Of a stretch of DNA of 64,000 nt, positions 33,474-42,322 are shown piece after piece. The translations under genes were made by a program, and so were the position numbers. This stretch comes from JAEUIT01 sp044220875. GTDB lineage: Bacteria; Planctomycetota; Phycisphaerae; Phycisphaerales; SM1A02. Each line of letters begins with the position of its first letter. The first letter of the stretch is position 1. The notes under the pieces are model-generated. The model made no database searches and was not told the origin of the DNA. It worked only from the letters and a program-made list of their open reading frames with translations. The DNA lies in contig JBGAQH010000001.1 of the NCBI GenBank assembly GCA_044220875.1, positions 1,054,001-1,118,000 on the forward strand, written 5' to 3'.

Positions 33474-35156
33474 ATGCCGCGCGCGGCTCGCTATCGCGTA
33501 CCAGCTTTCGAGGAGCTCGAGCGGCAACTGACCTTTGCGCCGCCGGACGCCCTCCGTCGCCAGATGGAGGCCGCCGAGCGCCTGGCGCATGAGGTGAGCG
33601 ACGACGCGACCTATCCCTTCGAGTTCGTCCTCTGGCGCATCACGGGATTTCGCGCAACCGATGCCGACCTGACCTCCGTCCGGGGAGGCGTCCTGCGCGG
33701 CGACCTGGCCACCTTCGTCCTGCACGTCTCCGAGCGGATCCTGCTCACCCACGACGAGCGGCCGGGCGGTGCGGTGGCCATCGCCGACTTTGCCCGCGAG
33801 CTTGGGGTCACCGAGAAGACGCTGCGGCGCTGGCGGCCGCGCGGACTCCTGGTCCACCGGATGGTCCTCGCCGACGGTCGCACGCGCGTGGCCGTCTTCC
33901 GGCAGGAGGGCGAGCGGTTCGTTGCGGACCACGCCGATCTGGTGCACGAGGCCCGCGACTTCACGCGCATGGACGAGGGCACCGCGCGGGCCGCCCTCGG
34001 TCGCGTGCGCGAGCTGGTCGCGACGGGCGAGTCCACGAACCTGGCCGCCAAGCGGGTCGCCAGGGAGTTCGGGCGCTCGCACGAGACGATTCGGCAACTG
34101 CTGCTGCGCACGCCCAACGAGTTGCCGCCGGCCCGTCGGGCCTCGCCCACCGTACGCGAGAAGGCGAGCCGCCGCACGCTCGATCGCGCGGCGTGGGCCC
34201 GCAAGCTCGCCTATCGCGCATGGCGGTTCGGCGTGCCGGTTGAGCGCGTGGCCGAGTCGGCGGGAACGACCGCGGACGCCGTGCGCCGACGGATCGATGC
34301 GGTGCGCGCCGAGCGGCTTCGCGCCCTGCGGCTCGCCTGGATCGAGTTTCCGACCTTCGAGCGCCCCGATGCCCACGAGACGATCCTCGGATCCGAGGCC
34401 GCTGGAACGGACCTCGCGCCGCGGTGCGATCCGACGGACACGCTCGCCCTTCTGCGGCATCTCGCGGGCGAGCGGGCGACGTCGGCGCGGACCGAGGGGA
34501 TCGAGGAGGCGATGGCCGCGGCCTACAGCTACCTCAAGCGCAGCGCCCGGCGCGGCATCGTCGAGCTCGACCGGTCGCCCGATCGGCGGGCGCTCGATCG
34601 GATCGAGACGGACCTGCGTTGGGCGACGCGGGTGAAGCGGCGGCTCGTCGAGCGGCTGCTCACCGCGGCGACGCTGCGGGTCGAGCAGACGCTCGGCGGG
34701 CCGCTCGAGCGTCGGCCGCTGGAGGAGATTCGAACGGTGCTCGCCCGATGCGTCGAGGTGGTCTCGGAGGTGGTCGAGGCCGCTGACCCGACAAAGCGTC
34801 AGACCCCGCGCCGACTCGTCGCCCTCGACGCCGATCGCATGCTCGCCCAATACCCGGCGCCGGCTCGGGCCTCGCGGGCCTCGGTGCGCCACGAGGCCGG
34901 CGCGGTGGCGATGCCGGGACTCTTCGCGCGGCTCGTTCCCTGGGGCGAGCTCGTCGACATGCTTGCCCGCGGCGAGCGCCATGTCGGGACGCTCGCGGCG
35001 GCCGAGGCCGCGATCCTGCGCCGTCGGTACGGATGGGGCGGCGAGCCGCCGCGCACGCTCGAAGAGCTCGCCGGAGCGGAGCGCACCACCGTGGGACGCA
35101 TCACGGCGCGGGTGCTCGCGGCGGAGCGGCAGCTTCGGCGGGCGATGCGCGGCTAG
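33474..35156 (+). CDS. Multi-HTH DNA-binding protein with sigma70-like C-terminus
   Basis: The 560-residue protein has no clear standard family. It shows three helix-turn-helix-like segments: IADFARELGVTEKTLRRW (103-120), NLAAKRVAREFGRSHETIRQ (189-208) and VPVERVAESAGTTADAVRRR (254-273). Residues 387-445 (VKRRLVERLLTAATLRVEQT onward) resemble a degenerate sigma region 2. Residues 513-557 (ILRRRYGWGGEPPRTLEELA, then TTVGRITARVLAAERQLRRA) fit sigma region 4, which reads the -35 box. It may be a non-canonical sigma factor or sigma-derived regulator. A TAGAAT box lies 7 nt before the start, with no matching -35. Confidence 0.55.
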   Translation: MPRAARYRVPAFEELERQLTFAPPDALRRQMEAAERLAHEVSDDATYPFEFVLWRITGFRATDADLTSVRGGVLRGDLATFVLHVSERILLTHDERPGGAVAIADFARELGVTEKTLRRWRPRGLLVHRMVLADGRTRVAVFRQEGERFVADHADLVHEARDFTRMDEGTARAALGRVRELVATGESTNLAAKRVAREFGRSHETIRQLLLRTPNELPPARRASPTVREKASRRTLDRAAWARKLAYRAWRFGVPVERVAESAGTTADAVRRRIDAVRAERLRALRLAWIEFPTFERPDAHETILGSEAAGTDLAPRCDPTDTLALLRHLAGERATSARTEGIEEAMAAAYSYLKRSARRGIVELDRSPDRRALDRIETDLRWATRVKRRLVERLLTAATLRVEQTLGGPLERRPLEEIRTVLARCVEVVSEVVEAADPTKRQTPRRLVALDADRMLAQYPAPARASRASVRHEAGAVAMPGLFARLVPWGELVDMLARGERHVGTLAAAEAAILRRRYGWGGEPPRTLEELAGAERTTVGRITARVLAAERQLRRAMRG

Positions 35157-35490
35157 CGTCCCGTTCGCCGTGACCGCCGGTGGCGATGTTGAGCCCGACG
35201 ATGCCGAGCACCACCAGGGCGATCGAGCCGAGCTTGAGCGCCGACGCCGGCTCCTTGAACCACCAGATGCCAATGAGGGCGATGAGCGCGGCGCCCGACC
35301 CGGCCCACATCGCGTAGGCGGTGCCGACGTCGAGCTTCTTCGTCGCCATCGACAGGAAGACGACGCTCAGGAAATACATGACGATCGTGGCCACCGTCGG
35401 CCAGGGCCTGGTCAGGCCCGCCGAGACCTTCATCGAAATCGCCCAGCCGACCTCGAAGACGATGGCAAGCGCGAGCCAGAGGTAGAGCAT
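35101..35490 (-). CDS. SMR (EmrE/SugE-type) small multidrug-resistance transporter
   Basis: The 129-residue inner-membrane protein has four transmembrane helices and the conserved membrane glutamate in helix 1 (LYLWLALAIVFEVGWAISMK). Helix 3-4 features GTAYAMWAGSGAALIALIG and ASALKLGSIALVVLGIVGLN follow. SMR proteins exchange protons for cationic compounds or guanidinium. The Ser/Thr/Pro/Ala-rich tail of about 25 residues beyond the usual length is encoded by DNA that overlaps the 3' end of the convergent multi-HTH gene by 56 nt. ATG 35490 starts the first helix. Confidence 0.88.
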   Translation of the reverse strand: MLYLWLALAIVFEVGWAISMKVSAGLTRPWPTVATIVMYFLSVVFLSMATKKLDVGTAYAMWAGSGAALIALIGIWWFKEPASALKLGSIALVVLGIVGLNIATGGHGERDASRASPAEAAAPPRAPAP

Positions 35491-35593
35491 GCGGGGAGTA
35501 TCGCCTGCGGCCTCGCGGCGCACGAATGCGCGCACGAAAAAGCCCGCAGCGATGCGGGCCTGTTCGTGGTTGGTCTGGCGTTCGCGGAGCGAC

Positions 35594-36037
35594 TCAGCGC
35601 TTGCTGAACTGGAAGCGACGGCGGGCACCGGCCTGGCCGTACTTCTTGCGCTCGACCTTGCGGTCGTCGCGGGTGAGGTAGCCGTGCTCGCGGAGGATCG
35701 CCTCGAGATTCACGTCATAGTTGAGGAGCGCACGGGCGAGGCCGAGGATGACCGCGCCGGCCTGACCGGTGAAGCCACCGCCGTTGGCGTTCACTTCGAC
35801 CGTCACCGAGCCCTTGAGGTTGGCCCGCTCGAGCATGCCGTTGATGTTCTTGATGTCGCGCTCTTCGGTGAAGAAGACGTCGAGGTCCTTGCCGTTCACC
35901 TTGAAGGTGCCGGCGCCGGCCTTCACGCGGACGCGGGCGACGGCGGTCTTGCGGCGGCCGGTGCCCCAGAACCAACCGTGGGCATCGGGGCCGCGGGAAA
36001 CGTACTGGGGACGGACTTCGGGGGTCGTGTCGGGCAT
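35594..36037 (-). CDS. rpsI: 30S ribosomal protein S9
   Basis: The 147-residue S9 has GTGRRKTAVARVRVKAGAG, VNGKDLDVFF, GGGFTGQAGAVILGLARAL and the basic end KKYGQAGARRRFQFSKR, whose last residues reach the ribosomal P site. An N-terminal extension of about 25 residues precedes the core. It lies 42 nt after rplM in the classic L13-S9 operon. Confidence 0.97.
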   Translation of the reverse strand: MPDTTPEVRPQYVSRGPDAHGWFWGTGRRKTAVARVRVKAGAGTFKVNGKDLDVFFTEERDIKNINGMLERANLKGSVTVEVNANGGGFTGQAGAVILGLARALLNYDVNLEAILREHGYLTRDDRKVERKKYGQAGARRRFQFSKR

Positions 36038-36079
36038 GGACTGGTCCTACTCGCTGTCAGTCGAGGGTGATCGTGTGAT

Positions 36080-36547
36080 TCAGTTGCTGTCGGCGGCGAC
36101 GTGCGGCGCCGAGGGGGCGCTCAGCGCGATCGGGCTCTGGGCCGAGTGGGTGTGCTCGGCGCCGGAGAAGACGCGGAGCCGCGTGGTGATCTCACGGCCG
36201 AGGCGGCCGCGGGGGAGCATGCGGATGACGGCCTGGAAGACGACGCGCTCCGGGTTGGTGTCCATCAGCTCGCGGTAGCTCTTGACCTTGAGGCCACCCG
36301 GATAGCCGCTCCAGCGGCGGAGGGTCTTCTGGTCGAGCTTGCGGCCGGTGAGGACGACCTTCGCGGCGTTGGTGATGATCACCGAGTCGCCGGTGATCAC
36401 GTGCGGGGTGTACTCGGGGCGGTGCTTGCCCATCAGAACGGTGGCAACTTCGGTCGCGAGGCGACCGAGGGTCTTGCCGCTTGCGTCGATGTGCCGCCAC
36501 ACGGTCTTCACTTCACCTGGCTTGGCAAGAAACGTCTGGCGGGGCAT
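36080..36547 (-). CDS. rplM: 50S ribosomal protein L13
   Basis: The 155-residue L13 has VWRHIDASGKTLGRLATEVA, GDSVIITNAAKVVLTGRK, YPGGLKVKSYREL and RMLPRGRLGREITTRLRVF, the rRNA-binding signature. Its start at 36547 is set by the conserved N-terminus; the long open frame upstream is non-coding leader. A promoter is visible about 150 nt upstream. The C-terminal 20 residues are Ala/Ser-rich, longer than usual. Confidence 0.97.
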   Translation of the reverse strand: MPRQTFLAKPGEVKTVWRHIDASGKTLGRLATEVATVLMGKHRPEYTPHVITGDSVIITNAAKVVLTGRKLDQKTLRRWSGYPGGLKVKSYRELMDTNPERVVFQAVIRMLPRGRLGREITTRLRVFSGAEHTHSAQSPIALSAPSAPHVAADSN

Positions 36548-36699
36548 AGCGTCGTCCGATGATCTCGAGGCGTTCCGGATCGTGTCCGGGAGAGATGACC
36601 GTGCATCGCGGCGCGACGCGTCGTGAGGCACGGGTTCAACGACCCCCACGCCGGTCTGACCCGCCGAAAGGCGGTGCCCGGGCGCAGGGGGAATCGCAC

Positions 36700-36727
36700 A
36701 AGATAGTGATCCCCGAGGGAGTGTCAA
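36700..36727 (-). promoter_or_regulatory. Sigma70-type promoter of rplM-rpsI
   Basis: On the minus strand a perfect -35 box TTGACA (36727-36722) and a -10 box TATCTT (36705-36700) are separated by 16 nt. Transcription would begin near 36693 and give a leader of about 145 nt before rplM. That is long enough for an L13-type autoregulatory structure, though none was identified by eye. Confidence 0.6.
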
Positions 36728-37339
36728 GGTTGTCGCACGTTGGAAGAGCGTTCGGCGCCGAGGATCGTGCATCGGACGTGGGTTCGGGGACGCACGATCG
36801 GCGAGGCTGTCACCCGTCCTTCGGTGGCGCCGGCGGGGATCGACACGACCGTCGGATGGGGGCCGCGGGGCTGCCGTTGACGTTGGGCAGGGCCATTCGG
36901 AGGCCGTTGGACCGGGGCCGTGCGACGGGCACCATGAGGAAAAGGCTCGATCAGAGCCGGTCGACATCGCGATCGATGTTGGACACGATCGATGCTCACG
37001 ATCGATGTTGGACAGGCACTCATCGCCGCTCGCGCGTCATGGAAGTCCCTTCTTGGCGTCAAGAACGCGGATGTCGGAGCGCCGACGAAAGCTATCGGGC
37101 GTGACGCCGCACGGTGTGGCGCACGCTCAATCGCGCTGACCCTGGCCTCATCCATCCGCCGTGCGATCGGCGCAGGGTGCGCCGTCGCCCGAGAGACGGC
37201 ACCTCCGGACGCTCTCAGACCGCCTCGCACGCGCCGCCGACATCGTTGCGGCGACCCTCGCCTTCCTCCTCCCGATCGGCGGCGTCCCCGCGTCTTGGCT
37301 ACCGTTGGGACCTCGGACTGACCGACGAAGGTACTTCCC
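36728..37339. other. 612-nt non-coding region with direct repeats
   Basis: No gene is supported on either strand. The notable content is the repeat CGATCGATGTTGGACA at 36970-36985 and again at 36999-37014, with a third CGATCGATG between them. The right part must contain the promoter of the CPBP protease gene. Known RNAs (RNase P, tmRNA, SRP) were looked for by their signature words and not found. Confidence 0.5.
36970..37014. repeat. Two 16-bp direct repeats, 29-bp period
   Basis: CGATCGATGTTGGACA occurs twice with a 29-bp period and a partial CGATCGATG between. The word contains the palindrome CGATCG. Repeats at such spacing upstream of divergent genes are often regulator-binding sites; no regulator can be named. 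Confidence 0.6.
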
Positions 37340-38827
37340 ATGACTCAGCCCCCGCCGCCGGTTCCTCCATTCGGCCCACCCTCAGAATCGGCGCGCGGTG
37401 ATCTGCCGACAAGAACTCCACCAGATGTCCCGACGATGCCGCCCCCTCCGGCGCCATCGCCGTCCGCCCCGGCTTCGCTCCCGGCGCCGAGTTCCAACGG
37501 CGTCCTCCGGACGGTCATCGCGTGGATCGTCATTCTCGGGTTGGCCGTCGGCTATGTCCGGCTTGGCTCGCTCCGGCATCCCGACGAGGGAGCTGCACGC
37601 GAGGACGATCCGGTTTCGACGGTGAGCGAGATGGGCGGCCGCATCGTCCACAGTGTGTCGACGCTGGGGCGCGATGCCGGTTGGACCCAGCTCTTCAACG
37701 AGGGCTCGATCGACGGCGCGAAGCCCGACCAGAAGGCGCCGTGGATCGACCACGTGGCGTTCGCCATTCTCAAGGCCGATGTCATCTCGCCAGAATCGGG
37801 ACTGCACGAGCTCGAGTCCGTGGGCATGCGCGAGGACGCATCCGCCTCCGACGTCGCGGTCTACTCGACGGTGTCGCTCGTCCTGAAGGAGTGGAAGGAG
37901 GGCCAGACGCGCTTGCCGATCCCCGAGCCGGTGGCGACGCGACTTGGCTGGTACGGCAAGCTCCTCGCCGCCGAGGCGCCGCCGTCGAACCTGGCGCTCA
38001 TCGTCCTGTGCTTCGTCGTCTGGTTCTGCGTGCATCTCACGCTTGGCGTGCTTCTGCTCCTCACCGCTGCGATCTGCGCCGGCTTGGGCGCAATGCGCTC
38101 GTCGATCGCCCTCACCGGCCGCGGTGCGCTCTACGCCGAGACCTTCGCGATCTGGTTCGCGCTCTTCGTGGGCCTTCAGTTCGCCATCGCGATCGTGCTG
38201 CACACGATCGGTCTCGACGCGCTCCTGATGCCCGCAGCGCTCCTGGGCATGTTCGCGAGCCTTGCGGCGCTCGCGTGGCCGGTGACGCGCGGCGTCGCGT
38301 GGAGCCAGGTCCGCCAGGACGTCGGCCTTCACGCCGGTCGCGGGTTCTTCCGTGAGGTCCTCGTCGGTCCCCTCGTCTACGCCTCCGGGCTGCCGCTGAT
38401 GGCCGCGGGCCTCGTTGTCTACGCGATCGCGAAGTCGCAGGTGCCCGACGCCGCCCAGCCCTCGCACCCGATCGTCGAACAGTTCGCGGGTGGCGGTTGG
38501 GGAGTCGTGTCCATCTACCTCCTCGCCTGCGTGGCCGCTCCGATCGTTGAGGAAACGGCCTTTCGCGGCATCCTCTACCGACACCTTCGCGAGTCCGGCC
38601 GCTGGTTCGGCGCGGTCCTCGCTGCGGTGATTTCGACCGCGATCTCGAGCGTCCTCTTTGCGGGCATCCATCCGCAGGGACTTCTCTTCATCCCCGTCCT
38701 CGGCGGGCTGGCGACGGCCTTCTGCATCGGTCGGGAATGGCGAGGCTCGCTCATCTCCTGCATGGTCGCCCACGCGATCAATAACGCGGTCACGGTGACG
38801 CTGGGCGTCAGCATGGCCAACGGCTGA
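37340..38827 (+). CDS. CPBP-family intramembrane metalloprotease (CAAX protease/Abi type)
   Basis: The 495-residue multi-pass membrane protein begins with a Pro-rich cytoplasmic stretch of about 50 residues. One helix (about 55-75), a hydrophilic domain of about 130 residues, then seven or so helices follow. The catalytic motifs are in the C-terminal part: EETAFRGILYRHLR with Glu404-Glu405, FAGIHPQG and VAHAINN, which together bind the zinc. CPBP proteases cleave or process membrane-associated substrates; targets here are unknown. The long loop between helices 1 and 2 is unusual. The following gene starts 83 nt downstream on the same strand. Confidence 0.87.
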   Translation: MTQPPPPVPPFGPPSESARGDLPTRTPPDVPTMPPPPAPSPSAPASLPAPSSNGVLRTVIAWIVILGLAVGYVRLGSLRHPDEGAAREDDPVSTVSEMGGRIVHSVSTLGRDAGWTQLFNEGSIDGAKPDQKAPWIDHVAFAILKADVISPESGLHELESVGMREDASASDVAVYSTVSLVLKEWKEGQTRLPIPEPVATRLGWYGKLLAAEAPPSNLALIVLCFVVWFCVHLTLGVLLLLTAAICAGLGAMRSSIALTGRGALYAETFAIWFALFVGLQFAIAIVLHTIGLDALLMPAALLGMFASLAALAWPVTRGVAWSQVRQDVGLHAGRGFFREVLVGPLVYASGLPLMAAGLVVYAIAKSQVPDAAQPSHPIVEQFAGGGWGVVSIYLLACVAAPIVEETAFRGILYRHLRESGRWFGAVLAAVISTAISSVLFAGIHPQGLLFIPVLGGLATAFCIGREWRGSLISCMVAHAINNAVTVTLGVSMANG

Positions 38828-38910
38828 GCGGCCGGAGCGGCCGGCGAAGATCCGGCGATTTGGCCGAAGCCCGTTCCATTTTTGCGGAGGGCGGGCGAGA
38901 ATTGGGGGAG

Positions 38911-39825
38911 ATGCCGACCGCCGGTGCACCAACCGCTTTCGGAGCCGTCCCAATCGCCCCGCGCGGGCCGATCGTTCGGATGGTCGCCATCGCGATGGTC
39001 GCGTGCGGATCGACGACCTGCGTCGCCGACGTCGTCGCCGAGAGCATGGCGCGGGGCGAGCGGCCGTCCGCGGCGCCGCACACCACGCGTGAGGTCATTC
39101 GCGCCGAGATCGAGCGGACCGGCGCGTCGATCGACGCCAACACGCTCTTCGGCAAGCTGGTGGACCGCTACCGCGGACTCTCGCTCTACCGGGACTCGGT
39201 GAAGCTTGCCCATCGCACCATCGACGGAGCGACGGCGACCTCGACGGCGACGCAGCAGTCGATGGGCTGCACGGTCGACGGATCGACGCTGGCGGTGATC
39301 TCCTCGGCGCTGGGAAGCGGCGGCTCCTGCGATGCGCGCGACGCCTCGCCGATGGCCCGCCTCGAGCTTGCACGCCAACTCTGGACGCTGCCGCACCTGG
39401 CGCTGCGCTTTGCCGACGAGCCGCTGCGGTCGATGCGCGGCGGATTCGGGTCGCTCGTGCCGACGGCGGTGGAAGAAGTGACGATCGACCGAAAGCAGCT
39501 TCTGCGGCTTCACCTCGAGGCGGACGGCGAGGTCGTCGTCGCCGCCGGCACGGAGTGCGACGAGTCGACCGTGGACCTCTACGTCAATCCGCAGTCGCTC
39601 CTCGTCGAGCGCGTCGAGCACTCGCTCACGATCGCCGAGGGCGTGCGCTACGAGGCGACGCTTGAGATCACTCCGGAGCGGGCGATCGCGACGCCGGTCG
39701 CAACTCCGATGGTGGCGGAGCCAGCCGCCCCGACGGCGACGCCGACGACGGCACCAGCGCCTTCCGCATCGCCGCCCGCTGAGTCACCGGCCGCGCCGCA
39801 CGGACCCTCCTCGCCGGTCGCCTGA
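38911..39825 (+). CDS. Exported protein of unknown function, possibly LolA-like fold
   Basis: The 304-residue protein has a hydrophobic segment (RMVAIAMVACGSTTCVADV) near its N-terminus that looks like a signal peptide. The body contains ANTLFGKLVDRYRGLSLYRD and SMRGGFGSLVPTAVEEVTID, a pattern like outer-membrane lipoprotein carrier or DUF2092-type proteins. The last 45 residues are Pro/Ala/Thr-rich, as in wall-spanning linkers. Three starts are possible: TTG 38860, ATG 38911 and ATG 38980. The last gives the neatest signal peptide; 38911 is used here because GGGGGAG lies next to it. Function is not assigned. Confidence 0.55.
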   Translation: MPTAGAPTAFGAVPIAPRGPIVRMVAIAMVACGSTTCVADVVAESMARGERPSAAPHTTREVIRAEIERTGASIDANTLFGKLVDRYRGLSLYRDSVKLAHRTIDGATATSTATQQSMGCTVDGSTLAVISSALGSGGSCDARDASPMARLELARQLWTLPHLALRFADEPLRSMRGGFGSLVPTAVEEVTIDRKQLLRLHLEADGEVVVAAGTECDESTVDLYVNPQSLLVERVEHSLTIAEGVRYEATLEITPERAIATPVATPMVAEPAAPTATPTTAPAPSASPPAESPAAPHGPSSPVA

Positions 39826-39841
39826 GCGAGCGTATGGCGCG

Positions 39842-42223
39842 CTACGAGCGCTGCACCGACTCACGGGCCGCATCGACGGCGTCGAGAAACGCACGCACGC
39901 CGAAGGGCCGCGACAGCCATACGGTGCGCGGATCCTGCGGATGAAGCACCATCGTGTCGTGACGCTCGGTCGTGAGGACGATGGGCGTTGAGCAGCCCTC
40001 GGTGCGGGCCAGCCGCACGATCTCCAGCGTTTCGATGACCGAGGTCCCGCTCGACGCCACGACGAGCGACGCCGGTCGGCCCTCCCGGCGGAGAGCCGCG
40101 TCGATGAGCCGCTCCTCCGCGACGACATAGCCGCGCACCTGGAGCGCGGCGAGCACGAGATCGCGCACCGCCGGGTCGGACTCGGCGACGACGGCGAGCG
40201 GACGCTCCCGCGGCCGCGGCTCGCGCTGGGCCTGATCGGCGGGACTCTCGCCGCGCGGGTCGCGGGTGAGCGGAAGGCGCACGACCACCGTGGTGCCGGC
40301 GCCGGGGGAACTCGTCAGGTCGATCGAGCCGCCGAGGCGCTGGGCGATGCCCAATGCGGCGGAGAGCCCGAGTCCGCGGCCGAGTCCCTTGGTGGTGAAG
40401 AAGGGCTCGAATGCCTTCGCCAGCGTCGCGCCGTCCATGCCGATGCCGTCGTCGCCGATGGTGATGACCGCCGTGCCCGCGTCGCCCGCCGCGCTCACGT
40501 GCACCCTGCCGCCCGAGGGCGAGAGCGCCTCGAGGGCGTTGGTGAGGATGCCGACGAACATCTGTCGGGCGTGCTGCGGATCGGCATCGATGTCGAGGTG
40601 CCGCGGAACGGGCTCGACGTCGATGCGGGCGTTGCGCGGCGCGGAGGTTGAGGCGATGTCCGCCGCCTCGCGCAGCGTCCGCCCGAGGTTCACCCGCTCC
40701 GGCGAGAAGGGGCCGCGTCCGGCATACGCCAGCAGCGTCGAGACGAGGTCGCCCGCCCGTTCGCAGGCGGCGTCGATGCGATCGGCGCACTCCCGCACGC
40801 CGTCCACGTCGTTGTCGCGGATTCGCAGCAGTCCCGCGTTGCCGCGAATGCCCATGACGATGTTGTTGAAGTCATGGGCCACGCCGCCGGAGAGGACGCC
40901 GAGGCTCTCGAGCCGCTGGGCCTGCAAGACGTTGGTCTCCAGCCGCAGCCGTTCGGCCTCCTCCTGGCGGCGCTCCGCAAGGTCCTCGACGGCGACGATC
41001 GCGCCGCGCCGCGTCCCTCGCTCGTCGATGAAGGCGCTCAGGTGCAGGCCGAGCCACGCGCCGCTGCCGTCGCCTCGCGAGCACTCGATCTCGATGTCGC
41101 ATGCTTCGCCGGCGAGCGTGCGGTCGACGGCCCGCTGCAGGCTCTCGCGATGGGAGGGCAGGGCGATGTCGAAGAGCGAGCGGCCGACCATCGAACCGGA
41201 GGGCACGCCGAGGATCGCCTCGAGTCGGCTGTTGGCGTGCAGCGTGCGCATCGCGGAGTCGAGCTGCCAGTAGCCGAGCTTCGCGGCGTCGACGACCAGT
41301 CGGAGCCGACCCGCGACGGATGCGATTTCGGCCGTGTTCCTTCGATTCGATGCGACGCTCACGCCCAACAGGACGGCCATCGACTGCAGGGCAAGGACGA
41401 CTCCCCACAGGCCGAGTGCCCGCCCCGACGTCTCGCCGGAGAGGAGCGGATTGAAGGGTCCGTCGCCGGTGACCGCCGCGACGAGCAGAACGCTTGCGCC
41501 GACGAGCCCGATCGCCGCGGCGCCGAGGCGGTCGAAGCGGATCGCGATCGTGACGGCGATGGGCAGCGCGGCCAGCGTCGCGAGCGGACCGAGGATCCGC
41601 ATCTCCGGCGCGACGTACGTCGCCGTCATGCTCGCGAGGGTGAGCGCAGCGACCATTGCGATGAGCTCGACCCAGCGGCGCGTGGGCAGCGAGCGCATCG
41701 GGACGCTCCACGCGAGCAGCATCGCCGGCGTGAGGATCGTCGCGCCGACCGCCTCGGCGAGCGTCCAGTGGGTCCAGAGTTCCGCCGGATCGAATTCGCG
41801 TCCCGCCCCGAGCCGAAAGGCGGTCGTGACGCCGAACGCGTCGAGGGCGCTGGTGACGGGAACGGCGACGACCAGCACGAGTCCGAGGTCGCTGACCCGG
41901 TCAAGCGATGCGTCGAAGCCTGCGAGGCGCCGCAGTCCCCACGCCACGAGGGCCGGCACTCCGGCGCTCGTGCTTGCCGCGAGCAGTCCGCCGCCGACCT
42001 GGATCACCGCAAGCCACGAGAAGGCGAGCCACGCCGCGGCGAGGATCGCGGGAAAGAAGCGAAGGCCGCCGATCAGGAAGATGCCAAGGGCGAAGCCGAC
42101 CGGGAGCCATACCAGCGGTTCGGTGTGGTTGGTCGCGTCGGTCCGCAGTCCGATGATGGCGACGCAGAGATACGCGGCGCAGACGCCGATGTGAAGAAGG
42201 ATCTCGCGGATGATCCGAAGCAT
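39842..42223 (-). CDS. MASE1-type hybrid histidine kinase with degenerate receiver
   Basis: The 793-residue membrane kinase has an N-terminal MASE1-like sensor of about eight helices (1-300), starting with VWLPVGFALGIFLIGGLRFF. A PAS domain (about 315-425) follows, then HisKA with GGVAHDFNNIVMGIRGN and phospho-acceptor His450. The ATPase domain has NALEALSP, IGDDGIGMD and GLGLSAALGIAQRLGG. The C-terminal receiver fold (about 674-790) lacks its phosphorylation Asp (the strand reads SLVVASSGTS), and the conserved Lys is Arg (SRPFG). It therefore probably serves as a regulatory or docking domain. The signal sensed is unknown. It is convergent with the gene ending at 39825. Confidence 0.87.
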   Translation of the reverse strand: MLRIIREILLHIGVCAAYLCVAIIGLRTDATNHTEPLVWLPVGFALGIFLIGGLRFFPAILAAAWLAFSWLAVIQVGGGLLAASTSAGVPALVAWGLRRLAGFDASLDRVSDLGLVLVVAVPVTSALDAFGVTTAFRLGAGREFDPAELWTHWTLAEAVGATILTPAMLLAWSVPMRSLPTRRWVELIAMVAALTLASMTATYVAPEMRILGPLATLAALPIAVTIAIRFDRLGAAAIGLVGASVLLVAAVTGDGPFNPLLSGETSGRALGLWGVVLALQSMAVLLGVSVASNRRNTAEIASVAGRLRLVVDAAKLGYWQLDSAMRTLHANSRLEAILGVPSGSMVGRSLFDIALPSHRESLQRAVDRTLAGEACDIEIECSRGDGSGAWLGLHLSAFIDERGTRRGAIVAVEDLAERRQEEAERLRLETNVLQAQRLESLGVLSGGVAHDFNNIVMGIRGNAGLLRIRDNDVDGVRECADRIDAACERAGDLVSTLLAYAGRGPFSPERVNLGRTLREAADIASTSAPRNARIDVEPVPRHLDIDADPQHARQMFVGILTNALEALSPSGGRVHVSAAGDAGTAVITIGDDGIGMDGATLAKAFEPFFTTKGLGRGLGLSAALGIAQRLGGSIDLTSSPGAGTTVVVRLPLTRDPRGESPADQAQREPRPRERPLAVVAESDPAVRDLVLAALQVRGYVVAEERLIDAALRREGRPASLVVASSGTSVIETLEIVRLARTEGCSTPIVLTTERHDTMVLHPQDPRTVWLSRPFGVRAFLDAVDAARESVQRS

Positions 42224-42322
42224 GCGGGGGCCGCAGGGTACCGCGCGTCGGCAACGAAACGAAAACGCGCCGTCCGAAGACGGTGCGTCGTTCGTTTCGT
42301 CAGGTCATCCGAATCGCGCTGG

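Noticed and set aside
36728..37339. A structural RNA gene (RNase P, tmRNA or SRP RNA) in the large gap
   Set aside because: The characteristic conserved words of these RNAs were not seen on either strand; a covariance search would be needed to exclude a diverged one.
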